54,309 bases of DNA, from the NCBI RefSeq assembly GCF_014860165.1, contig NZ_JACZKG010000039.1, positions 1 to 54,309 of the forward strand, in the 5' to 3' direction. The notes below the pieces were generated by a model. That model ran no database searches. It was not told the origin of the DNA and saw only the letters and a list, made by a program, of their open reading frames with translations. Positions 18,000-27,339 of the stretch are shown piece by piece. The stretch's first letter is position 1, and the number at the start of each line of letters is the position of its first letter. This stretch comes from Devosia sp. Its GTDB lineage: Bacteria; Pseudomonadota; Alphaproteobacteria; Rhizobiales; Devosiaceae. The translations under genes were made by a program, and so were the position numbers.

Positions 18000-19724
18000 C
18001 TAGAGATCGGGGCCGATCTTGAGGCGACCCGGCGGGCGGGGCAGCTTGCGCTCCTTGCCGACCATAGGCGGGGAGAAGAGGCGCGCGAGGCCGGCAAAGC
18101 CATTGAGACGCGCCCTTATCCTGGCGCGGTCCGCCTTGCCCACGCGACCATAGCTCTTGCTGACCGCCATGTAGCCCTTGAGCCAGGCGCCGAAGCCGCT
18201 GGCCGACCAGGTCTGCGCGGTGGCATGGACGGTGCGCTCCAACTGTTCGTAGGCGACAAGGGCGCGGCGCCAGCGATGTTCGTCGAAGTCGAGGGCGCCA
18301 TTGGCAAAGCCCAGGCCCACTTCGCGGCCATAGCGCATCAGTGCTGCCGACCTGGCGGGCGGCATGGTGAGATTGAGGCCGCCTTCGGAGGCCGAGAGCA
18401 TGACCCGGGCGATGCGCTCGCGCTGCCCGGGCATGCCGGACAGCATATTATCCTGCCAGTCCTTGGCGGCATCGAGAATGCTGCCGGCAAAGGCGAACAG
18501 GCCATCGACCTCATGCACCGGCAAGTTGACGCCGTCGCCAGCCGAGGTCGAGAACTTGACGCGGTTGCCTGATGCCAGGCCGCCGGGCGGCAGGGCATCG
18601 AGGCTGAGGGCGAAGGTGGGCCGCGAGGGCAGCAGGGCATCGAACATGTGGATGGGGAAATTGCTGCTGACCCCGCCATCGATGAACCAGAGCCGGCGCA
18701 GCCGGACCGTGCCGTCGCCGCCGGTATGGCGGGCGAGGACGGAGCTGGCGATATCCCTTGTCCACATCGGGACGGCACAGAACAGCAGCGGGAAGCTCAG
18801 GCTCATGCGGGCAGCCACGACGACAGGCAGGTCGGGCGCGGCAGGGAAGTCGCGCAGGGTTTCGTGATGCTTGGGGACGGTGGTGACCTTGGCGAGGTGA
18901 TCGATGATGGCGGCGGGGAACATTGCGCGCCAGGCATCGAGGTCGAGGAAGGCGCGCATGCGGAGATTGGGCAGGGTGTGGGGGCGGCGCATGGAGAGAT
19001 TGGTGGTCATCATGCGCAGTTCGATCGGCTTGCCATCAGGGCTGAGGCTTTCGAGGTCGCCGAAGGTCAGCGGCTCGGGACGGCCAGCCGGGCCGAAGGC
19101 GATGTCCTGGATGGCGGCATGCATCCAGTCGGTGAGCCCTTGCTGGGAGGCGCCGGGCTGGGTGAGGCCGGTGCAGAGGCCGAAATTGTGGCGGGCGAGC
19201 GCGGTGGCCGTGCCACGCAGGAAGAGGATCAGGGCCGCGACAGCGCCGATGGCGCCCCCCAGGATCGCCGCGACCGCCCCGCCCTGCGCCAGGACCGCAA
19301 GCGCGGCGCCAATGGCGATACCGGCCGAGAGAATGGGCCAGAACAGGGCCATGACGGCACCGGCGGTGGCGAGCTTGCCGCTATCGGCTTGGGCGCGCAG
19401 CAGGAACGCCATGAGCGTCCTGAACTGTGGCGCCGGCTGGAACAGGCCGGCCAGCAGGGCCGGTAGTTGCTCGCAATGGGCTTGCATGCGCAGGAAGCCA
19501 TCGGGGTCGTTGCGGGTGCTGCGGGCATATTCGGCCGCGGCGGCAAAGGCGGCGGCGATGGCGCCGGCCGAGGTGCCGCCGATGGAGCGGAAGCGGTAGA
19601 CCCGGGCCATTTCGAGGATGGCATAGGGGTAGACCAGGCCCGAGGTCACCCCACCCTTCATGATGATGTCGCAGTCTTTGGCGGGATCGGCGAAGTCGCT
19701 GGCTTGATAGCTGGCCAAGGGCAT
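18000..19724 (-). CDS. Patatin-like phospholipase family protein
   Basis: Predicted acyl hydrolase of 574 residues. It has the patatin oxyanion segment KGGVTSG at 23-29, the nucleophile elbow GGTSAG with Ser52, and the catalytic Asp349 in FIDGG. Between nucleophile and Asp is an unusual hydrophobic stretch (about 124-170, Ala/Gly/Ile-rich) that looks like one or two membrane segments, so it may be membrane-anchored. GGAG precedes the ATG at 19724 by 7 bases; the frame itself extends to 19763. Convergent with the SDR gene (2-bp gap). Lipid substrate unknown. Confidence 0.85.
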   Translation of the reverse strand: MPLASYQASDFADPAKDCDIIMKGGVTSGLVYPYAILEMARVYRFRSIGGTSAGAIAAAFAAAAEYARSTRNDPDGFLRMQAHCEQLPALLAGLFQPAPQFRTLMAFLLRAQADSGKLATAGAVMALFWPILSAGIAIGAALAVLAQGGAVAAILGGAIGAVAALILFLRGTATALARHNFGLCTGLTQPGASQQGLTDWMHAAIQDIAFGPAGRPEPLTFGDLESLSPDGKPIELRMMTTNLSMRRPHTLPNLRMRAFLDLDAWRAMFPAAIIDHLAKVTTVPKHHETLRDFPAAPDLPVVVAARMSLSFPLLFCAVPMWTRDIASSVLARHTGGDGTVRLRRLWFIDGGVSSNFPIHMFDALLPSRPTFALSLDALPPGGLASGNRVKFSTSAGDGVNLPVHEVDGLFAFAGSILDAAKDWQDNMLSGMPGQRERIARVMLSASEGGLNLTMPPARSAALMRYGREVGLGFANGALDFDEHRWRRALVAYEQLERTVHATAQTWSASGFGAWLKGYMAVSKSYGRVGKADRARIRARLNGFAGLARLFSPPMVGKERKLPRPPGRLKIGPDL

Positions 19725-19823
19725 GGGCGGCTCCAATCGCGTTCGGCGGGACGCGACCAGCATAGCCCCCTATGCGCCGGCGAGGCGAGCCGTCAACGGA
19801 TAGGGGTTAACCCTTGCTGCGCG

Positions 19824-20867
19824 TCAGGCGCTCGGCGGCGCCGGACAGTCGCTGTCGCCTTCGATCAGTTCGAGCGGCAGGACCTTGCGCACCACGCCCA
19901 GCGGATAGTCGGCGGCAAATTCGGGCATGGTGGCCAGAAGGGATTCGGCCAGCGTGATGCCGAGGTCGCGCAGCGACAGGCGGAAGCAGGTGAGCTTTGG
20001 CGTCAGGTAATGCGCCTGGGGGCTGTCGCGACCCATGACGGCAAAGTCCTTGCCCGGGTGAAGGCCGGAATCGGCGAGCCCGCGATAGAGGCCGACGGTC
20101 ATCATTTCGTTGGTGAGGATGAAGGCCGTTGGGCGGGTTTCTGGTGGCATGGCGGCGATGCGCTCGCCAATCTGGTGGCCGCCGCGATCGTTGGGATGGG
20201 CGCGGAAGATCAGGTCGGGATCGAAGGCAATGCCGTGGCGCTCCAGCGCCGCCCGGTAGTGATCGATGAAGATGTAGCCCAGATTGGTGTCGTCCATAGG
20301 TGCGAAGATGCCGATGCGGCGATGGCCCTTGGCCACGAGACGATCGACGCCCGTCTCGGCCATGCCCTCGAAATCCAGGTCGAGCCAGGGATGACCGACA
20401 TCGGTGAGGCTGCGGCCCAGCGCGATGAAGGGAACACCGCGCTGCGACAGGAAATCGATGCGGTGATCGTGCCGCTTGGTCGCCGAGATGATCAGCCCAT
20501 CGACAAAGCCACGGTCGACGACACGCTGCAGATAAGCGTCGGGATCGTCTTCCGATGAGCAGAGCAGCACCACGAGATCGAGCTTGTGGCGGGCGCAGAC
20601 AATCTGCACGCCGTCGAAGACGCTCATGAAGAAGACGTCGCCCTCGCCGGTGATCTGGCTGCCCGATTGCATCATGAAGCCGACGACACCGGTGGTGCCC
20701 TTGCGCAGGGCGCGGCCAGCCTGGTTGGGGACGTAGCCCATTGCCGCCGCCGCGTCGAGCACGCGTTGCCTGGTCTGCTCGTTGACGTCGGGCTTGCCAT
20801 TGAGGGCGCGGGACACGGTGCCGATCGAGATGTCGAGCTTTTTGGCGAGCTGCCTGATGCCCTTCAT
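19824..20867 (-). CDS. LacI family transcriptional regulator
   Basis: 347-residue LacI/GalR-type repressor with an N-terminal helix-turn-helix (IRQLAKKLDISIGTVSRALNG, 4-24), the hinge helix near 45-60 (NQAGRALRKG) and a periplasmic-binding-protein-like sensor domain (TGVVGFMMQSGS onward). It is divergent from the Gfo/Idh-led importer operon, whose promoter carries a perfect LacI-type operator (21024-21037). It therefore probably represses that operon and itself, with the imported sugar or a derivative as inducer. Confidence 0.93.
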   Translation of the reverse strand: MKGIRQLAKKLDISIGTVSRALNGKPDVNEQTRQRVLDAAAAMGYVPNQAGRALRKGTTGVVGFMMQSGSQITGEGDVFFMSVFDGVQIVCARHKLDLVVLLCSSEDDPDAYLQRVVDRGFVDGLIISATKRHDHRIDFLSQRGVPFIALGRSLTDVGHPWLDLDFEGMAETGVDRLVAKGHRRIGIFAPMDDTNLGYIFIDHYRAALERHGIAFDPDLIFRAHPNDRGGHQIGERIAAMPPETRPTAFILTNEMMTVGLYRGLADSGLHPGKDFAVMGRDSPQAHYLTPKLTCFRLSLRDLGITLAESLLATMPEFAADYPLGVVRKVLPLELIEGDSDCPAPPSA

Positions 20868-20993
20868 GTTCGTGCAATCCCCCCTTCACCCGCCAGGCCG
20901 GCGATTTTGCCAGCTTCATGGACGGCGATTAGCGCTAATGCAAGCGTCCCCGGTCGGCGTTCTCCACAAGCGCAGAACGCACCAGCAAGCCTA

Positions 20994-21023
20994 TTGACAC
21001 CCGACCCTTACCACACATAGCAT
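20994..21023 (+). promoter_or_regulatory. Promoter of the LacI-controlled importer operon
   Basis: Consensus -35 TTGACA at 20994-20999 and -10 TAGCAT at 21018-21023 with an 18-bp spacer, 79 bp before the first start. The same -10 hexamer recurs in the murQ promoter. The LacI operator starts at the next base. Confidence 0.7.
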
Positions 21024-21037
21024 CGTAAACGTTTACG
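21024..21037. promoter_or_regulatory. LacI-family operator
   Basis: Perfect 14-bp palindrome CGTAAACGTTTACG with the central CG typical of LacI/GalR operators. It begins directly after the -10 and would cover the transcription start. Confidence 0.8.
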
Positions 21038-21045
21038 GGACATGC

Positions 21046-21058
21046 GCAAACGGTTTCC
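21046..21058. promoter_or_regulatory. Possible second LacI operator
   Basis: GCAAACGGTTTCC, an imperfect AAACG/GTTT palindrome centred about 21 bp (two helical turns) downstream of the first operator, on the same DNA face. Confidence 0.45.
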
Positions 21059-21102
21059 CACGCAGATGGGACGTTTTCGCCAGGTCCAGGGAGGTTTTCG
21101 CT

Positions 21103-22137
21103 TTGGTATTCAGGGCCGTTCTTGCGGGCTGCGGAGCCATGTCCAAGGGGTGGTTGTCGGCGGTGGCCGAACATCCGCTGCTCAAGGGCAGGATAGAGAT
21201 TGTCGGGCTGGTCGACCTGCACCAGCCAACGGCGGCGGCACGTGCGGCCGAATTCGGACTTGCCAATGCCATCATCGGCTCCGATCTCGATGCCGTGCTG
21301 GCCGCCACCAAGCCCGACCTGCTGTTTGATGTGGTGATCCCGGCGGCGCGCCAAGGCGTGGTCGAGACCGGGCTGCGCCATGGTTGCCACGTGCTGAGCG
21401 AAAAGCCGATGGCGGCTACCCTCGAAGCCGGGCGCGCTTTGGTCGCCCAGGCAGCGGCCGCCGGCCGCGTGCATGCGGTGGTGCAGAACCGGCGCTTCAT
21501 TGCCGGGGTGAGGCGCATTCGCCGGCTGATCGAAAGCGGTGCGCTGGGCGACGTCACGGCGCTGCATTGCGACTTCTTCATCGGCGCCCATTTCGGCGGC
21601 TTCCGCGAAGAAATGGAAAATGTGCTGCTGCTCGACATGGCGATCCATACGCTGGATGCGGCGCGGTTCATGGCCGGGGTATCGCCCAAGGCAGTCTATT
21701 GCCTCGAAACCAATCCACGCGGCTCCTGGTACGCGCATGGCGCGGCGGCCAATGCAATATTCGAATTCGATGACGGCGTGGTGTTCAACTATCGCGGCTC
21801 CTGGTGCGCCGAAGGGGCCAATACGAGCTGGGAAGCTGCCTGGCGGATCGTGGGCACCAAGGGCACGCTGCTCTGGGACGGCACGGATGCATTCGAAGCC
21901 AAGGCGGTGGCTGGCGATACCGGTTTCTTCCGCGAGTTGCAGGCCATCGAGGTACCTGACCCGGCCGATATCGACCAGACGCATGGCCATGCCAGCGTAC
22001 TCGCCGAATTCCTCGATGCCATCGAGGAGGGAAGGCCGCCCGAGACGGCAAGCAACGACAATATCAAAAGCCTGGCCATGGTGTTCGCGGCGATCGAAAG
22101 CGCCAAGACCCGCCAGCGCGTCCTTATTGCAATCTAG
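21103..22137 (+). CDS. Gfo/Idh/MocA family oxidoreductase
   Basis: 344-residue NAD(P)-dependent dehydrogenase with the Rossmann start VLAGCGAMSKGWL, the EKP motif as LSEKPMAATLEAG near 105-117, and the C-terminal domain with LLDMAIHTLDAARF. It starts at a TTG (21103), supported by GGGAGG 7 bases upstream and by the family N-terminus directly after it; no ATG lies nearby. First gene of the LacI-controlled rightward operon; probably oxidises the imported sugar or cyclitol, or works with the isomerase that follows. Confidence 0.9.
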   Translation: MVFRAVLAGCGAMSKGWLSAVAEHPLLKGRIEIVGLVDLHQPTAAARAAEFGLANAIIGSDLDAVLAATKPDLLFDVVIPAARQGVVETGLRHGCHVLSEKPMAATLEAGRALVAQAAAAGRVHAVVQNRRFIAGVRRIRRLIESGALGDVTALHCDFFIGAHFGGFREEMENVLLLDMAIHTLDAARFMAGVSPKAVYCLETNPRGSWYAHGAAANAIFEFDDGVVFNYRGSWCAEGANTSWEAAWRIVGTKGTLLWDGTDAFEAKAVAGDTGFFRELQAIEVPDPADIDQTHGHASVLAEFLDAIEEGRPPETASNDNIKSLAMVFAAIESAKTRQRVLIAI

Positions 22138-22147
22138 GAATTTGCCC

Positions 22148-23086
22148 ATGAGTAACCCCGCCAAAGCCATCCGCATCGGCACCATGATCCAGGCGACATC
22201 AGGCCAGGCGGCCGAGAACATTGCCGCCATCGCCGATCTGGGCTTTGAGAGTTTCGAGCCGTTCTTCTGGCAGACGACCAATGGGCAGGACCTGGCGGAA
22301 CTGGGCAAGCGCTCGCTCGACGCCATCGGCAATCGCGACATCACCATCTCGACGCTGGGCATGTTCGGCAATCCGCTGGAAGACCAGGAGATGGACCGTC
22401 AGACCCTGCAGGGCTGGAAGGACTGCATCGACAATGCCCACCATTTCGGCGCGACCTGCGTGGCCGGCTTTACCGGCCGCATCCGCAACAAGCCGCTGAC
22501 CGACAGCCTGCCGCGGTACAAAGAGGTGTGGAGCGATCTGGCCAAGCGCGCAGCGGACAAAGGCGTCAAGATCGCGTTCGAGAACTGCGCCATGGACGGT
22601 AACTGGGCGACCGGCGACTGGAACATTGCGCATAATCCCGACGCCTGGGAGCTGATGTTCAACGAGACGCCGGACGACAATATCGGGCTCGAATGGGAGC
22701 CCTGCCACCAGATGGTCTATCTCATTGATCCGATGCCCCAAATTCGCAAATGGGCGCACAAGTTCTTCCATGTGCATGGCAAGGACGCGACCATCCGCTG
22801 GGACGTGATCAAGGAGCATGGCGTCTTCGGCAAGGAGAAGTTCGTGTTCATGCGCACGCCGGGATTCGGCGACAGCAACTGGACCGACGTGATCTCCGAA
22901 CTGCGGCTGGCCGGCTATACCGGCTCCATCGACATCGAAGGCTGGCATGACCCGGTCTATCGCGACGACCTCGAGATGACGGGCCAGGTCCACGCCCTCA
23001 ACTATCTCAAGCGCGCCCGTGGCGGCGACTATGTCGATCACAACTCACTCTATGCGGGTGGCGATCCGTCGCTGGCACGCAACTGA
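22148..23086 (+). CDS. Sugar phosphate isomerase/epimerase family protein (xylose-isomerase-like TIM barrel)
   Basis: 312-residue AP-endonuclease-2-type TIM barrel: LGFESFEPFFWQ at 31-42, AFENCAMDGNW with the metal-ligand Glu near 145, GLEWEPCHQ, FHVHGKDATI and a final SIDIEGWHDPVY. Such proteins isomerise or epimerise sugars and inositol derivatives and are often paired with Gfo/Idh dehydrogenases, as here. AGGAA, overlapping the upstream stop, lies 8 bases before the ATG at 22148. The frame opens far upstream at 21539 inside the previous gene, which is not real coding. Confidence 0.88.
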   Translation: MSNPAKAIRIGTMIQATSGQAAENIAAIADLGFESFEPFFWQTTNGQDLAELGKRSLDAIGNRDITISTLGMFGNPLEDQEMDRQTLQGWKDCIDNAHHFGATCVAGFTGRIRNKPLTDSLPRYKEVWSDLAKRAADKGVKIAFENCAMDGNWATGDWNIAHNPDAWELMFNETPDDNIGLEWEPCHQMVYLIDPMPQIRKWAHKFFHVHGKDATIRWDVIKEHGVFGKEKFVFMRTPGFGDSNWTDVISELRLAGYTGSIDIEGWHDPVYRDDLEMTGQVHALNYLKRARGGDYVDHNSLYAGGDPSLARN

Positions 23087-23093
23087 GGCAGCT

Positions 23094-23114
23094 CCGCGGG
23101 CCACAGGCCCGCGG
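23094..23114 (+). terminator. Intercistronic hairpin before the binding-protein gene
   Basis: Perfect 9-bp stem CCGCGGGCC/GGCCCGCGG with loop ACA, 8 bp after the isomerase stop and not followed by a T run. Could attenuate or mark an RNA processing point before the binding-protein gene. Confidence 0.55.
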
Positions 23115-23197
23115 CACGAATGAATTGAATTCCACGGCCCGCCGGGAGGGCAGGTCGATGGTTTGCGGATGGTCCGCACTGTTGGGAGGAAACCAAA

Positions 23198-24421
23198 ATG
23201 AGACTACAGAGACTTGCCTTCCTCGCAACGCTGGCACTTTCCAGCGTTTCGATGTTCACACTGCCCGCCGCCGCCCAGGTCACCGTCAAGATGTGGTCGA
23301 TCGACGGCGATAACGGGCTCTACACGAAGCTCGCGGAGGACTTCAATGCCTCCCAGAGCGAGGTCGTTATCGAGAGCAGGCTGCTGGCATTCGACGACCT
23401 GGTGAACGAGGCTCTCAAGGCCTTCGCCACGGGCCAGGCGCCTGACATCATCTCGCTCGACAACCCGGATTTCGCGCTGTTCTCGTCACGCGGCGCGATG
23501 CTCGACATTACCGACCGCGTCGCAAACTCCGACGTGATCGACACCAGCGTCTACTATGAAGGCCCGCTGGCTTCGGCGATGTGGGACGGCAAGCTGTATG
23601 GCCTGCCCAAGGCGACCAACACCATCGCGCTGTTCTACAACAAGGACCTGTTCGCCAAGGCCGGCATCACCGAGCCCCCCACGACCTGGGACGAACTGCT
23701 TGAAGACGCCCGCAAGCTCAACGACCCCGCCAACAATGTCTATGGCATCACCTTCTCGGCGCGTGCCGGTGAAGAAGGCACGTTCCAGTTCCTGCCATGG
23801 GTGCAGATGGGCGGCGGGTCGTTCAAGGAAGTCAACACGCCCGGCGCCGTCAAGGCTCTCGAGATCTGGAAAACCCTGATCGACGAGAAGCTTGCCAGCC
23901 AGGACGTGCTGAGCCAGGGCCAGTGGGACTCGACCGGCACGTTCAACGCCGGCAACGCCGCCATGGCCATTTCCGGCCCGTGGGAACTGGGCCGCATGGC
24001 TGCCGATGCCAAGTTCGACTGGGGCGTTGCCCTGCTGCCCACCGAAACCGAAGGCGGCCCGCGCTCTTCGGCCATGGGCGACTTCAACCTGGGCATCTTT
24101 GCCAACTCGCAGCACCCGGACGAAGCGTTCAAGGTCATCGAGTATTTCGCATCGCAGAGCGATCGCCTGTTCCCGGAATTCTCCAACATTCCGGCGCGCA
24201 GCGACATTCCGCTGCCGGCAACCGGCGATGCCCGCACCGACGCGGCGCTCAAGGTGTTCCAGGAACAGCTGCAATACGCCCAGCCGCGTGGTCCGCATCC
24301 TGAATGGCAGAAGATCTCCAAAGCGATCTATGATGCCTTCCAGGCAGCACTGACCGGCCAGATGTCGCCCAAGGATGCGCTCGATGCAGCCCAGGCTACC
24401 ATCACGGGCATTGTGGGCTAA
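23198..24421 (+). CDS. Sugar ABC transporter substrate-binding protein
   Basis: 407-residue periplasmic binding protein with a signal peptide at 1-26 (cut after AAA) and the family 1 pattern: [51 protein letters not shown] around 145-175, and [14 protein letters not shown] near 255. A strong AGGAGG-like site (GGGAGG) precedes the ATG. Third gene of the LacI-controlled operon; ligand unknown. Confidence 0.94.
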   Translation: MRLQRLAFLATLALSSVSMFTLPAAAQVTVKMWSIDGDNGLYTKLAEDFNASQSEVVIESRLLAFDDLVNEALKAFATGQAPDIISLDNPDFALFSSRGAMLDITDRVANSDVIDTSVYYEGPLASAMWDGKLYGLPKATNTIALFYNKDLFAKAGITEPPTTWDELLEDARKLNDPANNVYGITFSARAGEEGTFQFLPWVQMGGGSFKEVNTPGAVKALEIWKTLIDEKLASQDVLSQGQWDSTGTFNAGNAAMAISGPWELGRMAADAKFDWGVALLPTETEGGPRSSAMGDFNLGIFANSQHPDEAFKVIEYFASQSDRLFPEFSNIPARSDIPLPATGDARTDAALKVFQEQLQYAQPRGPHPEWQKISKAIYDAFQAALTGQMSPKDALDAAQATITGIVG

Positions 24422-24433
24422 TACTTCCTCCCT

Positions 24434-24476
24434 GACTGGGCCGGTCGGAGCAATCCGGCCGGTCATATCGATTTTT
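24434..24476 (+). terminator. Intercistronic attenuator/terminator after binding-protein gene
   Basis: Stem of GACTGGGCCGG (24434-24444) with CCGGCCGGTC (24455-24464), then TTTTT at 24472-24476. Looks like a leaky intrinsic terminator that would lower permease expression relative to the binding protein. Confidence 0.6.
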
Positions 24477-24487
24477 GCGGAGGCGAG

Positions 24488-25390
24488 ATGTCCCGGATTT
24501 TCAACAGCATGCGCGACGGCGTCGGGTTCGACCTGATCCTGGTGGGTGCGGCCCTGCTGTTCCTGCTGGCGCTGGCGGGCCTGCCGCTGGTCTATAATGT
24601 GCTGATGAGCTTCCAGCAGGTGGATATGTTCACCTTGGGCACGCTGATCCGGCCATGGGCCGGTTTCACCAACTATGTCGACGTGGTGCGGCAGCCCGAA
24701 TTCTGGCTGGTGGCCAAGAATACGCTGATCTTCGTGTTTGCCTCGATGGCCGGGCAGTTCGTGATCGGCTTCAGCCTGGCCTTGTTCTTCGCGCAGAAAT
24801 TCCCTGGCGCCGCGACCATTCGCGGGCTGTTTCTGGTGTCCTGGGTGATGCCGGGCCTGGTGGTGGGCGCGATCTGGAGCTGGATCCTGGCGGGCGATTT
24901 CGGCGTGCTGAACACGATCCTCAAATCGCTCGGGATAATCCAGGAAACGGTGTTCTGGAAATCGGACCCGAACTATTCGATCTGGGCGGTAGTCATCGCC
25001 AATATCTGGCTGGGCACGGCGTTCAACATGCTGCTGCTGGCAGTGGGCCTGGCCGCCATTCCGCGCGACCTCTACGAGGCGGCAGAGCTCGATGGCGCCA
25101 ATGCCTTCCAGCGCTTCTGGACGATCACGCTGCCCATGATGCGCTCCACGATCGGCGCCGTGCTGTCGCTGGGGCTGATCGGCACGTTGCAGCAGTTCGA
25201 CCTGTTTCCGGCCATTACCGAGGGCGGGCCGGCCAATACATCCAGCGTGGCCGGCTACTGGTCATGGCAGATGAGTTTCCAGCTTTACGACTTCGCCAAG
25301 GGCGCAACAATTTCGGTGATGATGTTCCTGCTCGTGCTGTTTGCCTCGGTGATCTATGTGCGCTCCACTCGCCATGAGGTGCGCGGATGA
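24488..25390 (+). CDS. Carbohydrate ABC transporter permease (MalF type)
   Basis: 300-residue inner-membrane permease with six membrane segments and the EAA loop RDLYEAAELDGANAFQRFWTITLP at about 195-218. GGAGGCG precedes the ATG by 2-3 bases. Overlaps the next permease by 4 bp (ATGA, 25387-25390). Confidence 0.93.
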   Translation: MSRIFNSMRDGVGFDLILVGAALLFLLALAGLPLVYNVLMSFQQVDMFTLGTLIRPWAGFTNYVDVVRQPEFWLVAKNTLIFVFASMAGQFVIGFSLALFFAQKFPGAATIRGLFLVSWVMPGLVVGAIWSWILAGDFGVLNTILKSLGIIQETVFWKSDPNYSIWAVVIANIWLGTAFNMLLLAVGLAAIPRDLYEAAELDGANAFQRFWTITLPMMRSTIGAVLSLGLIGTLQQFDLFPAITEGGPANTSSVAGYWSWQMSFQLYDFAKGATISVMMFLLVLFASVIYVRSTRHEVRG

Positions 25391-26208
25391 CCCGGCCCTA
25401 CGTTCCATGGCTGCTGCTGGCGCTGGCGCTGGCGGCCTTCTACCTGTTTCCGCTTTACTGGATGTATGTGACGAGCCTCAAGTCGGCCTCGGAAATCTAC
25501 TTCAATCCGCCGACCTTCTGGCCGATCGCGCCTGATACGAGCATCTATCCGCAGGTGTGGTTCGGGCGGACCATGTCGACATTCCTGTGGAACTCGGTGG
25601 TCATCGCCACAGGTGTCACGACCATCACGGTGATCCTGGGCACGGGCTGCGCCTATGTGCTGGCGCGCTATCGCAGCGTCTGGGTCGATGTCGGCCTGTT
25701 CCTGATCCTGATGCTGCAGGTGCTGCCGGCGTCCGTGATGATCACGCCGCTCTTTGTCGGCTTCAACCAGGTCGGGCTGCTGAACTATCCGCGCACGGCG
25801 GTGGTGCTGGCGGCGGCGGCCAAGGCGATGCCGTTCTTCGTGGTGCTGGTGCGGGCGACCTTCATGAGCGTGCCGCGCGAACTGGAAGAAGCGGCGCTGG
25901 TTGACGGCAATTCGCGCGTGGGGGCCTTCTTCTCGATCGTGCTGCCGCTGGCGCGCAACGGCATCCTCGTTTGCGCCATCCTCACCTTCATGAGTGCGTT
26001 CGGCGAATTCATCTATTCCAAGTCGATCATCCAGGAAAAAAGCCTGCAGCCGGCCAGCGTGGGCCTTTCGGGCTTCCTGGGACCGAACTCTTCTGACTGG
26101 AACTCCATCATGGCCTACTCGGCGATCTATGTGACACCGATCCTGGCCCTCTTCGTCCTTCTGCAGCGCCGCATCGTCTCCGGCCTTACTTCGGGAGCCC
26201 TCAAATGA
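25387..26208 (+). CDS. Carbohydrate ABC transporter permease (MalG type)
   Basis: 273-residue partner permease: N-terminal segment WLLLALALAAFYLFPLYWMY, EAA loop RELEEAALVDGNSRVGAFFSIVLP, and a C-terminus ending in RRIVSGLTSGALK. Overlaps both neighbours by 4 bp, so the channel and ATPase genes are translationally coupled. Confidence 0.93.
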   Translation: MTRPYVPWLLLALALAAFYLFPLYWMYVTSLKSASEIYFNPPTFWPIAPDTSIYPQVWFGRTMSTFLWNSVVIATGVTTITVILGTGCAYVLARYRSVWVDVGLFLILMLQVLPASVMITPLFVGFNQVGLLNYPRTAVVLAAAAKAMPFFVVLVRATFMSVPRELEEAALVDGNSRVGAFFSIVLPLARNGILVCAILTFMSAFGEFIYSKSIIQEKSLQPASVGLSGFLGPNSSDWNSIMAYSAIYVTPILALFVLLQRRIVSGLTSGALK

Positions 26209-27266
26209 GTGCACAGATCGAGCTGAGCAATATCGACAAGCATTACGGGGCGTTCCACGCCCTCAAGGGCGTGAGCCTTTCGATCGAGAAGGGCAGCTTC
26301 GTGGCGCTGGTGGGGCCCTCGGGCTGCGGCAAGTCCACCCTGCTGCGGTCCATCGCGGGGCTGGAGACCATTACCTCCGGGTCGCTCAAGATCGCGGGCG
26401 AGACCATGACCGGGGTGCCGCCGCGCAAGCGCGACGTGGCCATGGTGTTCCAGAGCTATGCGCTCTATCCGCATATGACGGTGGAGGAGAACCTCACCTA
26501 TTCGCTGCGGCTGCATGGCGTGAGCAAGGCCGAGGCCAAGCTCAAGGCGGCGGAAGTGGCGGCGACGACGGGACTGTCGGCGCTGCTCAAGCGTTATCCG
26601 CGCGAATTGTCGGGCGGGCAGCGGCAGCGCGTGGCCATGGGCCGCGCGATCATCCGCAACCCCAAGGCCTTCCTGTTCGACGAGCCGCTGAGCAATCTCG
26701 ACGCGGCGCTGCGCGTGCATATGCGCAAGGAGATCCGGGCACTGCATGATCGGCTGGGGGCGACCTCGGTCTATGTGACGCATGACCAGATCGAGGCCAT
26801 GACCATGGCCGATCATGTGGTGGTGATGCGGGACGGGGTGATCGAGCAGCAGGGCAGCCCGCTTGAGCTCTATGATCGGCCGGTCAGCAAGTTCGTGGCC
26901 GGCTTCATCGGCTCGCCGGCGATGAATTTCGTCCCGGGTACTGTCGGGGCCGACGGGCAGAGCGTGCAACTCGATATCTCCGACAGCCTGTCGCTGCCGC
27001 TGGGACGGAAAGTGGATGCGGGACGCAAGGTGCTGGTCGGGCTGCGGCCCGAGCATCTGCTGGTGGCCGAGGCTGCGAGCCTGCGCCTGCCGGTAGCGGT
27101 GGTGGAGTCCACGGGCTCGATGACCTATGTGACCACCGATACGACGCCGGAACTGACCGTGGTCGAGACCCGCCGCATGGGGGTCAAGGCGGGCGACGTC
27201 ATCGGGGTCAGCATTGCGCCCGAGCATATTCACCTGTTCGACATGGCAACCGAGAAGGCCATCTAG
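26205..27266 (+). CDS. Sugar ABC transporter ATP-binding protein (UgpC/MalK type)
   Basis: 353-residue ATPase: Walker [10 protein letters not shown] at 38-46, signature [15 protein letters not shown], Walker [13 protein letters not shown]-loop YVTHDQIEAMTMADH, then the OB-fold regulatory region (SPAMNFVPGTV, VGLRPEHLLV). Last gene of the LacI-controlled importer operon. Confidence 0.95.
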   Translation: MSAQIELSNIDKHYGAFHALKGVSLSIEKGSFVALVGPSGCGKSTLLRSIAGLETITSGSLKIAGETMTGVPPRKRDVAMVFQSYALYPHMTVEENLTYSLRLHGVSKAEAKLKAAEVAATTGLSALLKRYPRELSGGQRQRVAMGRAIIRNPKAFLFDEPLSNLDAALRVHMRKEIRALHDRLGATSVYVTHDQIEAMTMADHVVVMRDGVIEQQGSPLELYDRPVSKFVAGFIGSPAMNFVPGTVGADGQSVQLDISDSLSLPLGRKVDAGRKVLVGLRPEHLLVAEAASLRLPVAVVESTGSMTYVTTDTTPELTVVETRRMGVKAGDVIGVSIAPEHIHLFDMATEKAI

Positions 27267-27339
27267 GCCGGAATCGGGCCGCTTGGCTGGAACCAGTTGG
27301 CCGCCGGTGTGGTTGCACCGGTGCCAAGGAGGTTCCGGC

